The position numbers and the translations under genes are program-made. Shown piece by piece: positions 6,653 to 16,157 of a DNA stretch of 28,589 nt (the first letter of the stretch is position 1; the number at the start of each line of letters is the position of its first letter). The stretch spans positions 1 through 28,589 of the forward strand of contig CAZCQP010000037.1 of assembly GCA_964500895.1 (NCBI GenBank), read 5' to 3'. This DNA comes from CAZCQP01 sp964500895 (GTDB lineage: Bacteria; Bacillota; Clostridia; Lachnospirales; JAISER01). Below the pieces are notes generated by a model. It did no database searches, was not told the origin of the DNA, and saw only the letters and a program-made list of their open reading frames with translations.

Positions 6653-8623
6653 ATGGACAGACCTGGAATACTTGAAAAGAAAAAACTGATTTTTCTGCTG
6701 GCTATTTTTGAGGCCGCTTTGCTGCTTTTGGTTATTCGGGTGGCTTACATACAAACCGTTGAAGGGGATATGCTCAAGGCCAAAGCTTATGAGCAGCAAA
6801 CCCGTGACCGGCTGATTGCCCCCAACCGGGGCAGCATTTTAGACCGCAACATGGTGGGCATTGCCAAAACAGAAACAGTGTCTTCCGTTAGCGTTATTTA
6901 TAACCAAATGAAAGACAGAGAAGCCGTGGCCAAAGAGCTTTCAAACATTTTAGAATTGGACTACAACACGGTTTTGGAAAAAGTGAACAAACGGGTGGCC
7001 CTTCAGCGCATTAAAACCAAAGTGCCCAAAGAAACCGCCGACCGCATCCGGCAGATGAACATGCCGGGGGTGGTGGTGGACGAGGATATTAAACGCATTT
7101 ACCCCTTTTCTACTTTAGCTGCCCAAGTGATTGGGTTTGTGGGCAAAGACAACCAAGGCATCATTGGGTTGGAAGCCAAATACGACAACATTCTTAAAGG
7201 GGAAAGTGGCAAGATTTTAACCGAAACAGATGTAAAGGGCAAAGAAGTGCCCGGCGGCCAGTCCTACCGGGTAGACCCTGTGCCCGGCAACCAGCTGGTT
7301 ACTTCCATTGATGTGGTGCTGCAACAATACGCAGAACAGACATTGGACAAAGTGCTGGCGTCTTCCAAGGCCAAACGGGCGGCGCTCATTATGATGAACC
7401 CCCAAAACGGGGAAATTTACGCCATGGCCAACAAGCCGGACTTTGATTTAAACGACCCATTTTCCATTAACGACCCACAGTTGGCTATGGCTTGGAACAG
7501 CCTGACCGATAAAGAACGCACAGATGCCCTAAACAAAATGTGGCGCAATTTCAGCATTAACGATACTTACGAGCCCGGTTCCACCTTTAAAATCATCACC
7601 TCCATAGCCGGGCTGGAGGAACAAAAGGTCACCCCGGAAAGCACCTTTAGCTGTTCCGGTTCCCATGTGGTGGCTGGGCGCACCATCAAGTGCTGGCGCT
7701 ACCCCAGAAGCCACGGCGGTGAAACTTTTGTGCAAGGGGTATATAACTCCTGTAACCCGGTGTTCATGATTATTGCCGAGCGGCTGGGCAGTGAGCTTTA
7801 TTACAGCTACCTGCAAAGGTTTGGTTTCGATAAAAAGACTGGCATTGATGTACCTGGGGAAGCTGTGGGCATTATGCACAAGCTGGAAAATGTTGGGCCG
7901 GTTGAACTGGCCACCATGAGCTTCGGCCAGTCTTTCCAGATTACCCCTTTGCAGCTTTTGCGGGCGGGTTCTGCGGTGATAAACGGGGGCTACCTCATTA
8001 CCCCCCACTTTGCCACCCATGTGGTGGACACAGACGGCAACCTGGTGGAAGTTTTCGACTACGACCGGGGAGAACCTGTGGTTTCCCAGGCCTCTTCGGA
8101 CACCATGCGGGAAATATTGGAAGGCGTGGTCTATTCCGGCACCGGCAACAAAACCTATTTGCCCGGCTACCGGGTGGGCGGCAAAACCGCCACCAGTGAA
8201 AAACTGCCCCGGCGTAGTGGCAAATACATTGCTTCCTTTTTAGCTTTCGCCCCGGCAGACGACCCACAGGTCATTGCCCTTGCACTCATAGACGAACCTC
8301 AGGGCACCTACTACGGCGGCGCTTTAGCCGGGCCGGTGATGAAAGAGTTTTTCCAAAACGCCCTGCCCTATTTAGGCATTGAACCCAAATATACGGAAGA
8401 CGAAATGAAATTGCCGGAAGCCGCCCGGATAGCCGTGCCGGACTTTCGAGAGCTGTCTTTAAATGATGCTACTAAAATCATTAAAGAACTGGGCCTTGTT
8501 CCGGTGGTGGACGGCGAGGGAGACATTGTGAAAAAACAATTCCCCCTGCCGGGAGAGCTGGTCAATAAAGGCACAAAAATGATTTTGTATGTTACCCCGT
8601 CAGAGGATGGAAACACTGAATAA
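6653..8623 (+). CDS. spoVD: Class B penicillin-binding protein, SpoVD-like, one PASTA domain
   Basis: Second monofunctional transpeptidase, 656 residues. It has an N-terminal membrane span (LIFLLAIFEAALLLLVIRVAYIQ), the dimer-domain motif APNRGSILDRN, the active-site motif EPGSTFK, then NSCNP, and one C-terminal PASTA repeat (about 590-650, IAVPDFRELSLNDATKIIKEL). The third motif reads GGKTATSEK, so the usual KTG is KTA. A single PASTA repeat, and a place after the septal PBP and before murE, match SpoVD of endospore formers, which makes cortex peptidoglycan in the mother cell. The neighbour with two PASTA repeats is then the vegetative enzyme. The start ATG follows AGAGAGG by about 8 nt. The split into FtsI and SpoVD roles is inferred. 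Confidence 0.85.
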   Translation: MDRPGILEKKKLIFLLAIFEAALLLLVIRVAYIQTVEGDMLKAKAYEQQTRDRLIAPNRGSILDRNMVGIAKTETVSSVSVIYNQMKDREAVAKELSNILELDYNTVLEKVNKRVALQRIKTKVPKETADRIRQMNMPGVVVDEDIKRIYPFSTLAAQVIGFVGKDNQGIIGLEAKYDNILKGESGKILTETDVKGKEVPGGQSYRVDPVPGNQLVTSIDVVLQQYAEQTLDKVLASSKAKRAALIMMNPQNGEIYAMANKPDFDLNDPFSINDPQLAMAWNSLTDKERTDALNKMWRNFSINDTYEPGSTFKIITSIAGLEEQKVTPESTFSCSGSHVVAGRTIKCWRYPRSHGGETFVQGVYNSCNPVFMIIAERLGSELYYSYLQRFGFDKKTGIDVPGEAVGIMHKLENVGPVELATMSFGQSFQITPLQLLRAGSAVINGGYLITPHFATHVVDTDGNLVEVFDYDRGEPVVSQASSDTMREILEGVVYSGTGNKTYLPGYRVGGKTATSEKLPRRSGKYIASFLAFAPADDPQVIALALIDEPQGTYYGGALAGPVMKEFFQNALPYLGIEPKYTEDEMKLPEAARIAVPDFRELSLNDATKIIKELGLVPVVDGEGDIVKKQFPLPGELVNKGTKMILYVTPSEDGNTE

Positions 8624-8675
8624 TAGGGAATACTGAGTATTAGGAAATAATTGTCAACCAATTGGAGTGGATAAA

Positions 8676-10139
8676 ATGACACTGTTTGATGTGATGGCCC
8701 ACACCCCTTACCAGCTTGTGCAGGGTACGAATGCCCCCGTCACAGATTTAACCATAGATTCACGGGAAGTGGCACCGGGAAGCGTGTTTTTCTGCATTCA
8801 CGGCCTAACCGTGAACGGCCATGGGTTTATTGAGGCCGCCGCCAAACAAGGGGCTGTGGCTGTGGTGGTGGACGAACCGCAAACCAGCTACCCCCCCGGG
8901 CTTTGTGTGTTGCAAGTGGCCAACACACGGGTGGCCCTGGCATCTGCCGCCAGCTGTTTTTACAACCACCCCGCCAAAGACTTATGCCTGGTGGGTGTCA
9001 CCGGAACAAACGGCAAAACTTCCACCACTTATTTTATGGAAGCCATCCTTGCGGCCTGGGGCAAAAAAGCGGGCATCATTGGCACGGTGGAAACCCGCAT
9101 CGGCAAAGAAAACATGAACATTCACTTTGCCACCAGCACCACCCCAGACACGGTGGAGCTTTTCAAAATATTTGATAAGATGCGGGAAAAACAAGCCACC
9201 CATGTGGCCATGGAAGTTTCTTCCCATGCATTGGCTTTGCATAAAGTGGACGGCATCACCTTTGAAGCCGGTATTTATACAAACCTGACCCAAGACCATT
9301 TGGACTTCCATGACACCATGGAAAACTATAAAGCCACCAAGGCCCAGCTTTTTAGAAACTGCAACACCAGCGTCATCAACGCAGACGACCCAGAGGCCCG
9401 TTACATGATACAGCAAGCCACGGGGGACGTGCTCACCTACAGCGTTGACCAACCCAGCGAACTACAAGCCAGAAACGTTCAGGTGGATGCCACCGGCGTT
9501 CGTTTTGATGTGCAGTTGGGGGATACTTTAGCCCATTTCCAATCTCCGGTGCCGGGGAAGTTTACGGTATACAACATGCTGGCCGCCATTGGCGGTGGCC
9601 TGGCGCTGAACGTTCCGTTGGACGCCATACAACGGGGGCTTTCAGCCATGGGTGGGGTACCGGGGCGTATTCAACGTGTGTCCAATGATATTGGCATCGG
9701 TGTCATTGTGGATTACGCCCACACCCCAGATGGCCTCATCAACATCCTGTCTTCTGTACGGGAATTTACCACCGGCAACGTCATCACCGTGTTTGGCTGC
9801 GGCGGAGATCGGGACAGAGCCAAACGGCCCTTAATGGGCAAAGCAGCCGGGCAGCTTTCGGATTATTGCATCATCACCTCCGACAACCCCCGCTCCGAAG
9901 ACCCTGCCGCCATTTTAGACGATGCAGAGCCCGGCGTGGCGGAAACCCAATGTTCCTATGAAAAACTGGTAGACCGCAAAGCCGCCATTTTTAGGGCGGT
10001 GATGATGGCACAGCCGGGGGACACGGTGGTTATTGCCGGAAAAGGCCATGAAAACTACCAAGTGTTGAAACACGAAACCATTCATTTTGACGATTATGAA
10101 GTTGCGGCGGAAGCCATACAGGCAAGAATAAACGCATAA
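8676..10139 (+). CDS. murE: UDP-MurNAc-tripeptide synthetase MurE (meso-DAP adding)
   Basis: Cytoplasmic ATP-dependent ligase that adds the third residue to UDP-MurNAc-L-Ala-D-Glu. The ATP loop is VTGTNGKTSTTYF, the central domain has EVSSHALALHKVDG and NLTQDHLDFHDTMENY, and the C-terminal domain carries TSDNPRSEDP. The DNPR motif marks meso-diaminopimelate-specific enzymes, as opposed to lysine-adding ones. I chose ATG 8676, 8 nt after GGAG, over GTG 8667, which overlaps that site. The product is 487 residues, normal for MurE. It lies 52 bp after the spoVD-like gene and 26 bp before murF, in one operon. Confidence 0.97.
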   Translation: MTLFDVMAHTPYQLVQGTNAPVTDLTIDSREVAPGSVFFCIHGLTVNGHGFIEAAAKQGAVAVVVDEPQTSYPPGLCVLQVANTRVALASAASCFYNHPAKDLCLVGVTGTNGKTSTTYFMEAILAAWGKKAGIIGTVETRIGKENMNIHFATSTTPDTVELFKIFDKMREKQATHVAMEVSSHALALHKVDGITFEAGIYTNLTQDHLDFHDTMENYKATKAQLFRNCNTSVINADDPEARYMIQQATGDVLTYSVDQPSELQARNVQVDATGVRFDVQLGDTLAHFQSPVPGKFTVYNMLAAIGGGLALNVPLDAIQRGLSAMGGVPGRIQRVSNDIGIGVIVDYAHTPDGLINILSSVREFTTGNVITVFGCGGDRDRAKRPLMGKAAGQLSDYCIITSDNPRSEDPAAILDDAEPGVAETQCSYEKLVDRKAAIFRAVMMAQPGDTVVIAGKGHENYQVLKHETIHFDDYEVAAEAIQARINA

Positions 10140-10165
10140 CGGACATTAAAAGGAGGGCTGACCAC

Positions 10166-11551
10166 ATGCGCCCCATGAACTTAACTTTCATTGAACAAGC
10201 GGTGCACGGCAAAAAGATTAGCGGTGCATCGGGCGTACAGGCCAACATTGACATTGAAGATGTATCCACAGACAGCCGGGGGGATTTACACCACAAGCTT
10301 TTTGTCCCTTTGGTGGGCGAAGTCTACGACGGCCACAACTTTTTAGAAAGCGCTTGCCAAAACGGTGCGGCCGCTTGTTTGTCTCACAAGCAGGTTGCCT
10401 TGCCGGTGCCTGTCATTCAGGTGGAAAATACTTCTCAAGCTCTGTTGGATTTAGCCATGGCCTACAAGGCACAGTTTTCTGCTAAAACCGTGGCCATCAC
10501 CGGCAGCATGGGCAAAACCACCACCAAAGACATGCTGGCTTCTGTGCTGGCACAAAAATACAACACCTTAAAAACCGAAGGCAACTTTAACAACGAAATT
10601 GGTCTGCCCCACACCGTTTTCAGGCTGGATGAATCCCATGAATATGCAGTGCTGGAAGTGGGCATGAACCATTTTGGGGAGCTGGAACGCCTGAGCCGGG
10701 TGGCCAAACCGGATGTGTGCCTCATCACCAACATTGGCATTTCCCACATTGAAAACCTGGGGAGCCAGGAGGGCATTTTAAAAGCCAAGTGCGAAATTTT
10801 TACACACATGTCCCCCACCGGCACCATTGTTTTAAACGGCGACGACCCCTTGTTGGTGGGGCTTAAAGCAACATACCCGCAAGAAGCACTGTTTTACGGT
10901 TTAAACCCCGGCTGTGATGTGACCGCCCATACCATTGAAAATCATGGCCTTAAAGGGATTGGCTGCACGGTGCAATACCAGAACAGAAACATTCCCGTGC
11001 ACATTCCATTCCCCGGGAAACATATGGTGTCCAACGCATTGGCGGCGGCGGCCATGGGCTTTTTGGCCGGATTGTCCGACGCTGAAATTAAAGCGGGCAT
11101 TGAAACCGCCAAGCTTACTAAAATGCGCATGGATATTAAAGAAACTCCAAACGGCATCACCTTGATAAACGATGCCTACAACGCCAGCCCCCAATCCATG
11201 ATGGCCGCCATAGACATTTTAAAAGAAGCCAACAGCCGAAAAGTGTGTATTTTAGGGGATATGCTGGAACTGGGCGAACAAAGCCCACAACATCATGCAG
11301 ACGTAGGCCATTATGCCGCTTTGGCTGGCGTAGACGTGTTAATGTTTGCGGGCGAACGGGCCATTGAAAGCTACAACGCCGCAAAAACAGCCACCCGCAA
11401 ACCCTGCATTTATTTTAAAACCCGGCAAGAAGCAGAAGGTGCCCTGGCCCAATGCCTTGAAAAGGGAGACACCGTGCTGGTGAAGGCTTCCCGGGGCATG
11501 AAATTTGAAAACATTGTGCACCACATCGAGACCCTAGAGGTGAATTCATGA
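10166..11551 (+). CDS. murF: UDP-MurNAc-tripeptide:D-Ala-D-Ala ligase MurF
   Basis: Adds the D-Ala-D-Ala dipeptide, the last cytoplasmic step before lipid I. The ATP loop is AITGSMGKTTTKDML (about residues 108-122). Other family signatures are EGNFNNEIGLPHTVF, EVGMNHFGELERLSRVAKPD and NDAYNASPQSM, which holds the ligand-binding loop. The 461 residues match the family. The ATG follows AGGAGG with good spacing. Its TGA stop overlaps the mraY ATG (ATGA), which points to translational coupling. Confidence 0.97.
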   Translation: MRPMNLTFIEQAVHGKKISGASGVQANIDIEDVSTDSRGDLHHKLFVPLVGEVYDGHNFLESACQNGAAACLSHKQVALPVPVIQVENTSQALLDLAMAYKAQFSAKTVAITGSMGKTTTKDMLASVLAQKYNTLKTEGNFNNEIGLPHTVFRLDESHEYAVLEVGMNHFGELERLSRVAKPDVCLITNIGISHIENLGSQEGILKAKCEIFTHMSPTGTIVLNGDDPLLVGLKATYPQEALFYGLNPGCDVTAHTIENHGLKGIGCTVQYQNRNIPVHIPFPGKHMVSNALAAAAMGFLAGLSDAEIKAGIETAKLTKMRMDIKETPNGITLINDAYNASPQSMMAAIDILKEANSRKVCILGDMLELGEQSPQHHADVGHYAALAGVDVLMFAGERAIESYNAAKTATRKPCIYFKTRQEAEGALAQCLEKGDTVLVKASRGMKFENIVHHIETLEVNS

Positions 11552-12537
11552 ATCAACAATTTGTCCAGGTGATATACGCCACACTTATCGGCTTTTTTGC
11601 CAACGTTGTTTTAAGCCCGTTGCTCATTCCTTTTTTGGTGCGGCTGAAATTCGGCCAAAACGTGCGGGATGACGGCCCACGCACCCATTTGAAAAAGAAA
11701 GGCACCCCCACCATGGGGGGTATCATCATTTTGTTTGCCTTTGCCATTGCTTCCCTGTTCTTTTTGCGGAACAATCAAGATGGGCTTATCCTTCTGTTTG
11801 TCACCCTGGGCTTTGGTTTGGTAGGCTTTTTGGACGACTACATCAAAGTGGTTAAAAAGCGTTCCCTAGGGCTGCGCAGTGGGCAAAAGGTAGCCATACA
11901 GCTGGTCATCACCACCATTTTCATTGTGTACCTGTTTAACAAGCAAACCCTGCATTTTGGGTTGCCTTTAACCAGCGTACTGGTGCCTTTTACAGACCAT
12001 GTGGTCATTAACCTGGGTTATGCCTACATCCCCTTTGTGTTTCTGGTGATGATTGGCACGGTGAACAGTGTGAACTTAACAGACGGGCTGGACGGCCTGG
12101 CCGCCGGGGTGACCGTTTTAGTCACCACCTTTTTCGTATTCATTGCCTGGTCTGCGGGCAGTGGCGCTTTGCCTGTAACCGGGGCCGCTGCCGGAAGCTT
12201 GCTGGGTTTTCTGCTCTTTAACTCCTACCCTGCCAGGGTGTTTATGGGAGACACGGGTTCTCTGGCACTAGGTGGCTTCATTGCCGCACTGGCTGTTATG
12301 TTTAACATGGCACTGTTTTTGCCCCTGGTGGGCATTGTGTACGTCATTGAAGCGGTATCCGTCATCATTCAGGTGGTGTACTTTAAGCTCACCGGGCGGC
12401 GGTTCTTTAAAATGGCACCCATTCACCATAGCTTTGAACTTTCCGGTTGGTCTGAAACAAAGGTGGTTACGTTGTTTTATGTCATCACCACACTGGCTTG
12501 CCTTATTGGCTTTTTAGGCGCAAAATACATCGTTTAG
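11548..12537 (+). CDS. mraY: Phospho-MurNAc-pentapeptide transferase MraY
   Basis: Polytopic membrane enzyme that transfers phospho-MurNAc-pentapeptide to undecaprenyl phosphate, giving lipid I. It has about ten hydrophobic spans. Visible motifs are the cytoplasmic loop KKKGTPTMGG, FLDDYIKVVKKRSLGL with the conserved Asp pair, NLTDGLDGLAAG, and MGDTGSLALGG. The C-terminal loop has APIHHSFELSGWSETKVV, the MraY histidine motif. At 329 residues it is standard. It ends in TAG (12535-12537), and the murD frame follows in phase after four sense codons. The TAG also forms part of TAGGA, a probable ribosome site for murD. Confidence 0.97.
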   Translation: MNQQFVQVIYATLIGFFANVVLSPLLIPFLVRLKFGQNVRDDGPRTHLKKKGTPTMGGIIILFAFAIASLFFLRNNQDGLILLFVTLGFGLVGFLDDYIKVVKKRSLGLRSGQKVAIQLVITTIFIVYLFNKQTLHFGLPLTSVLVPFTDHVVINLGYAYIPFVFLVMIGTVNSVNLTDGLDGLAAGVTVLVTTFFVFIAWSAGSGALPVTGAAAGSLLGFLLFNSYPARVFMGDTGSLALGGFIAALAVMFNMALFLPLVGIVYVIEAVSVIIQVVYFKLTGRRFFKMAPIHHSFELSGWSETKVVTLFYVITTLACLIGFLGAKYIV

Positions 12538-12549
12538 GATGATGCAGCT

Positions 12550-13908
12550 TTGGATTTTAAAGATAAAAATGCGTTGGTATGTGGCCTGGGCAAAAGCGGT
12601 GTTGCCGCAGCCCGTTTGCTTTTAAAGCTAGGGGCCCGTGTTACTGTGCAAGACATGAAAGAAGAACGCAAATGCCAGGAAGAGGCCACCCAGCTGGCCC
12701 GGGAAGGCTTTCAATTATATTTGGGAAAGAACCCAGACGACATTTTGGCCGGGCAAGATTTGCTGGTGTTAAGCCCGGGCATTCCCTGTGACTTGCCTTT
12801 TATTGAAAAGGCCAAAGCCATGGGCATTCCTATTTGGGGAGAGGTAGAGCTGGCGTACCGCATGTGCAAATGCCCTATCATGGCCATTACCGGCACAAAC
12901 GGCAAAACCACCACCACAGCCCTGTGCTTTGAAATTATAAAAGCCCACAACCCCGGGGCGGTTGTGGTGGGCAACATTGGCATCCCTTTTACAGACAAGG
13001 TGCTGGGCCTTGGGGAACAGGATGTGGCTGTAGCGGAAATTAGCAGTTTCCAGCTGGAAACTGCCCTGCGTTTTCGCCCCCGCATTGCAGCAGTGCTTAA
13101 CGTCACCCCAGACCATTTAAACCGGCACAAGACCATGGAAAACTACCAGGCCCTTAAATCCAGCATTTTTCAAAACCAGTGGCCGGAGGATTACGCTGTT
13201 TTAAATTATGACGACCCCCTTTGCCGGGACATGGCCAAGGGTATTAAAAGCAAGGTAATTTTTTTCAGCCTGACCCAACCCTTGGCCGAAGGGGTTTATT
13301 TCGACGGCACCCACATTTGTGTTTCCTTGTTTGGCATAAACCGCCAAATTTTAAGTGTGGATAAATTGCAGATTTTTGGCAACCACAACATTGAAAACGC
13401 ACTGGCCGCCGTGGCCATGACCCTTTGCGCCGGGGTGCCTTTGTCTATCATCACGGCCATGCTCCAGCACTTTAAAGGCGTGGAACACCGCATTGAATTT
13501 GTAACGGAAATTAACGGCATTAAATTTTATAACGATTCAAAAGCCACCAACACAGATGCCGCCATCAAGTCTTTAGAGGCCATTAAAGCCCCCATTGTGC
13601 TCATTTGCGGCGGCTATGACAAAAACGCCGATTTCAGCGAATGGATTAAGAAGTTTGAAGGCCATGTGCGCCATGCGGTGGTGTTGGGGCAAGTGAGCCA
13701 ACAGATTATGGATACGTGCCGTGCCTATAATTACGAAACCGTAGACAGGGTGAACACTTTAAAAGAAGCGGTGGAAGTGGGCTTTGCCAAAGCACAGCCC
13801 GGGGACTGTGTGCTGTTAAGCCCGGCCTGTGCCAGCTTTGATATGTTCGATAACTACGAACAACGGGGCCGCCTTTTTAAAGATTTTGTGTGGGAAATGA
13901 GGGGATAG
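12550..13908 (+). CDS. murD: UDP-MurNAc-L-alanine:D-glutamate ligase MurD
   Basis: Cytoplasmic ligase adding D-Glu to UDP-MurNAc-L-Ala. The N-terminal Rossmann segment reads ALVCGLGKSGVAAARLL, the ATP loop ITGTNGKTTTTAL, followed by NVTPDHLNRH and, in the C-terminal domain, FYNDSKATNTDA and LICGGYDKNADF. Length 452 is normal. The start is TTG 12550, giving the family N-terminus MDFKDKNALV, with AGGA about 10 nt upstream inside the mraY stop region. The frame is identical to mraY's. It ends in TAG two bases before the ftsW start. Confidence 0.97.
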   Translation: MDFKDKNALVCGLGKSGVAAARLLLKLGARVTVQDMKEERKCQEEATQLAREGFQLYLGKNPDDILAGQDLLVLSPGIPCDLPFIEKAKAMGIPIWGEVELAYRMCKCPIMAITGTNGKTTTTALCFEIIKAHNPGAVVVGNIGIPFTDKVLGLGEQDVAVAEISSFQLETALRFRPRIAAVLNVTPDHLNRHKTMENYQALKSSIFQNQWPEDYAVLNYDDPLCRDMAKGIKSKVIFFSLTQPLAEGVYFDGTHICVSLFGINRQILSVDKLQIFGNHNIENALAAVAMTLCAGVPLSIITAMLQHFKGVEHRIEFVTEINGIKFYNDSKATNTDAAIKSLEAIKAPIVLICGGYDKNADFSEWIKKFEGHVRHAVVLGQVSQQIMDTCRAYNYETVDRVNTLKEAVEVGFAKAQPGDCVLLSPACASFDMFDNYEQRGRLFKDFVWEMRG

Positions 13909-13909
13909 C

Positions 13910-15115
13910 TTGGCTGGGGGAAGTGCCTTAAGGAAAGCGGAATCAGAAAACCGCCGGCGTGCAAAGCCACGTTCTTTGTTAAATAAGCGCTCAAAACCGC
14001 AATCCCATGTGGTTATTGCAGTAGGCTCCATCGACTACACCACCATGCTGGTGGTTACCCTGCTGCTTTTGGTGGGGGTGGTGATGGTGTTCAGCGCCGG
14101 CTACTACAACGCCGCCACCCGTGCGGAGTTTAACTACGACATGTTTTTCTTGCTGAAAAAGCAAGCGCTCTTTTCCGTTGTGGGTTTTTGCGTGATGCTG
14201 TTTATGTCCACGGTGAACTACCGCTATCTCATGCGGTTTGGTGTGCCCTTGTACATCACCGCCAACGCCATGTTGGTGTGGGTGTTTTTCATGTCTGTGG
14301 CCACCAACGGTGCCAAACGCTGGATTAATTTGCCCATTATCGGTAAATTCCAGCCTTCCGAGCTTTCAAAAGTGGCCATCATTTTGCTGGTGTCTTACAT
14401 CATTTATAAGTACAAAAACATTTTAAACAACTGGCGTGGCTTTTTAAGCATTTGTGCTGCGGTGGGTGTCACCATGGTGCTGGTGCTGCTGGGCAATTTA
14501 AGTACAGCCCTTATTGTGGGCATCATTGGCTTTGGCATCATCTTCGTTGCCAGCCCGTACATATGGCGGTTTGTGGTTGCCGGTGCAGCCGGTGCCGGGG
14601 CACTGGTGTGCTACATTGCCTTCTTTTCCACCGGCTTTAGAAACGAGCGGTTCGATGCCTGGCTAGACCCTTTTGCAGACCCACAAGGTTACGGTTACCA
14701 AACCATTCAGTCTTTGCTGGCCATCGGTTCTGGTGGGCCTTTCGGCCTGGGCATTGGCCAAAGCCGTTTAAAAAGCTTTTTGCCCGAACCCCACAACGAC
14801 TTCATTTTCTCTATTATTTGTGAGGAACTGGGCCTGGTGGGTGCGGCGTTGGTGTTGCTGCTGCTGGGCATCCTCATTTGGCGGGGCATTCGCATTGCCG
14901 TAAACGCCACAGACACTTTTGGTTCTTTGGTGGCCACAGGCATTGTGCTGATGATTGCCAGCCAAACCATCATCAATGTGGCGGTGGTTACAAAGTCCAT
15001 CCCCAACACCGGTGTTCCTCTGCCCTTTGTCAGTTACGGGGGCACGGCCTTGCTCATTACCATGTTTTTGATGGGCATTTTGCTGAACATCTCTCGGTAT
15101 ACAAAGGAAAGGTAG
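13910..15115 (+). CDS. ftsW: SEDS-family peptidoglycan polymerase FtsW (or SpoVE)
   Basis: Polytopic SEDS glycosyltransferase that polymerises lipid II together with a class B PBP. About ten membrane spans follow a basic N-terminal tail of about 35 residues. Signature segments include TNGAKRWINLPIIGKFQPSE, the PSEL motif at the catalytic Asp-containing loop region, QSLLAIGSGGPFGLGIGQS, PEPHNDFIFSIICEELG and the C-terminal PNTGVPLPFVSYGGTA. Length 401. The start is TTG 13910, about 7 nt after GAGGGG at the end of murD. Sequence alone does not separate vegetative FtsW from sporulation SpoVE. It is the last gene of the dcw block here, and murG is missing after it. It ends in TAG. Confidence 0.93.
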   Translation: MAGGSALRKAESENRRRAKPRSLLNKRSKPQSHVVIAVGSIDYTTMLVVTLLLLVGVVMVFSAGYYNAATRAEFNYDMFFLLKKQALFSVVGFCVMLFMSTVNYRYLMRFGVPLYITANAMLVWVFFMSVATNGAKRWINLPIIGKFQPSELSKVAIILLVSYIIYKYKNILNNWRGFLSICAAVGVTMVLVLLGNLSTALIVGIIGFGIIFVASPYIWRFVVAGAAGAGALVCYIAFFSTGFRNERFDAWLDPFADPQGYGYQTIQSLLAIGSGGPFGLGIGQSRLKSFLPEPHNDFIFSIICEELGLVGAALVLLLLGILIWRGIRIAVNATDTFGSLVATGIVLMIASQTIINVAVVTKSIPNTGVPLPFVSYGGTALLITMFLMGILLNISRYTKER

Positions 15116-15187
15116 CGGCTTGTCCCGCCGCAAACAAAAATAAAAGCCTTTGCTGCATAGAAAAGGCGTGTGATTAAAGCTATGTAC

Positions 15188-15220
15188 GCACCGGTTGTAG
15201 CGTCCCCCGGTGCTTTTTTT
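15188..15220 (+). terminator. Rho-independent terminator after ftsW
   Basis: GCACCGG (15188-15194) pairs with CCGGTGC (15207-15213) and is followed by seven T (15214-15220). It closes the dcw transcript and touches the 3' end of the convergent murA remnant. Confidence 0.8.
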
Positions 15221-16145
15221 ATGCTGTTACATACGTGATGTCTGCCCCCAGCTGGGCCAGGGCGGTTTCAATGTGGTCGTAGCCACGTTCCACATGCTCT
15301 GAATTGGTGATGATGCTGTCCCCTTCTGCTGCCATGGCTGCCAGTATCAGCGCAGCCCCGCCACGCAGGTCCATGGCACTCACCTTGGTGCCGTTCAGCC
15401 GCTCTACCCCTTTTACCACAGCAGACATGCCGTTTTTCATTAGGGTAATGTTGGCCCCCATGCGAATGAGTTCGCCAATGTGCTTGTTGCGGGATTCAAA
15501 CACCGTTTCTTCAATTAAACTTGTGCCCCTGGCCACCGTAAGCAGTGCAGTCATTTGCGCCTGCATATCCGTGGGAAAACCGGGGTGTGGCAACGTGATG
15601 AGCCGGTTCACCGGGCGAATAAACTTGGGGGCTTTTAAGGTGATGGCATCCCCGTATTCTTTAATGGAACAGCCGGTTTCCATCAGCTTTGAGGTGATGG
15701 GGTATAAATGCCTGGGGTTCACATCGGTTAGGGTGATGTGCCCATGGGTGATGGCCCCTGCCACCAGATAAGTGCCCGCCACAATACGGTCCGGCATCAC
15801 TTTATGCTCCACCCCTTGTAGCGCCTTCACCCCTTCAATAACAATGGTGCTGGTGCCTGCCCCTTTAATCTTTGCCCCCATGCCTTTTAGGAAAGCTTGC
15901 AAATCTTCAATTTCCGGTTCTTTGGCTGCGTTATGAATCACGGTTTGGCCTTCGGCCAATACGGCGGAAAGCATCACATTCTCCGTCGCGCCCACACTGG
16001 GTAAATCTAAATTGATGTTGGCCCCTTTCAGCTTTGGGGCATGGCAGTGTATAAAGCCATGCTCCTCTGTGATGGTTACCCCCATACGCTTGAGTGCTTT
16101 CAGGTGTAAGTCTATAGGCCGAAGCCCCAGCTCACAACCTCCAGG
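15219..16145 (-). pseudogene. murA: 5'-truncated murA (UDP-GlcNAc enolpyruvyl transferase) remnant
   Basis: Intact MurA is about 420 residues and catalyses the first committed peptidoglycan step. Here the conserved sequence begins at PGGCELGLRPIDLHLK (codons from 16145 down), the catalytic-cysteine loop (Cys115 in E. coli numbering). It then runs to the normal C-terminus with KGANINLDLPSVGATENVML, FPTDMQAQMTALL and RGYDHIETALAQLG. The first 110 or so residues, half of one domain, are gone. Upstream there is no further murA sequence, only a palindrome, 7-bp repeats and the ArsR gene. The first ATG (16085) lies even further inside. The remaining sequence has no frameshift and still reads well, so the loss may be recent or the fragment may be expressed. 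It should not be catalytic, and a complete murA must exist elsewhere. Confidence 0.85.
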
Positions 16146-16152
16146 TTGTGAG
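16131..16152. repeat. 22-bp palindrome at the murA break
   Basis: Ten-bp arms (16131-16140 and 16143-16152) flank a 2-nt centre. The left arm is the end of recognisable murA coding sequence. The right arm is its inverted copy and replaces the expected murA continuation. Confidence 0.85.
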
Positions 16153-16157
16153 TGGCT

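Noticed and set aside
15304..15771. 155-codon open frame on the + strand over murA
   Set aside because: Antisense to clear murA homology; a reading-frame shadow.
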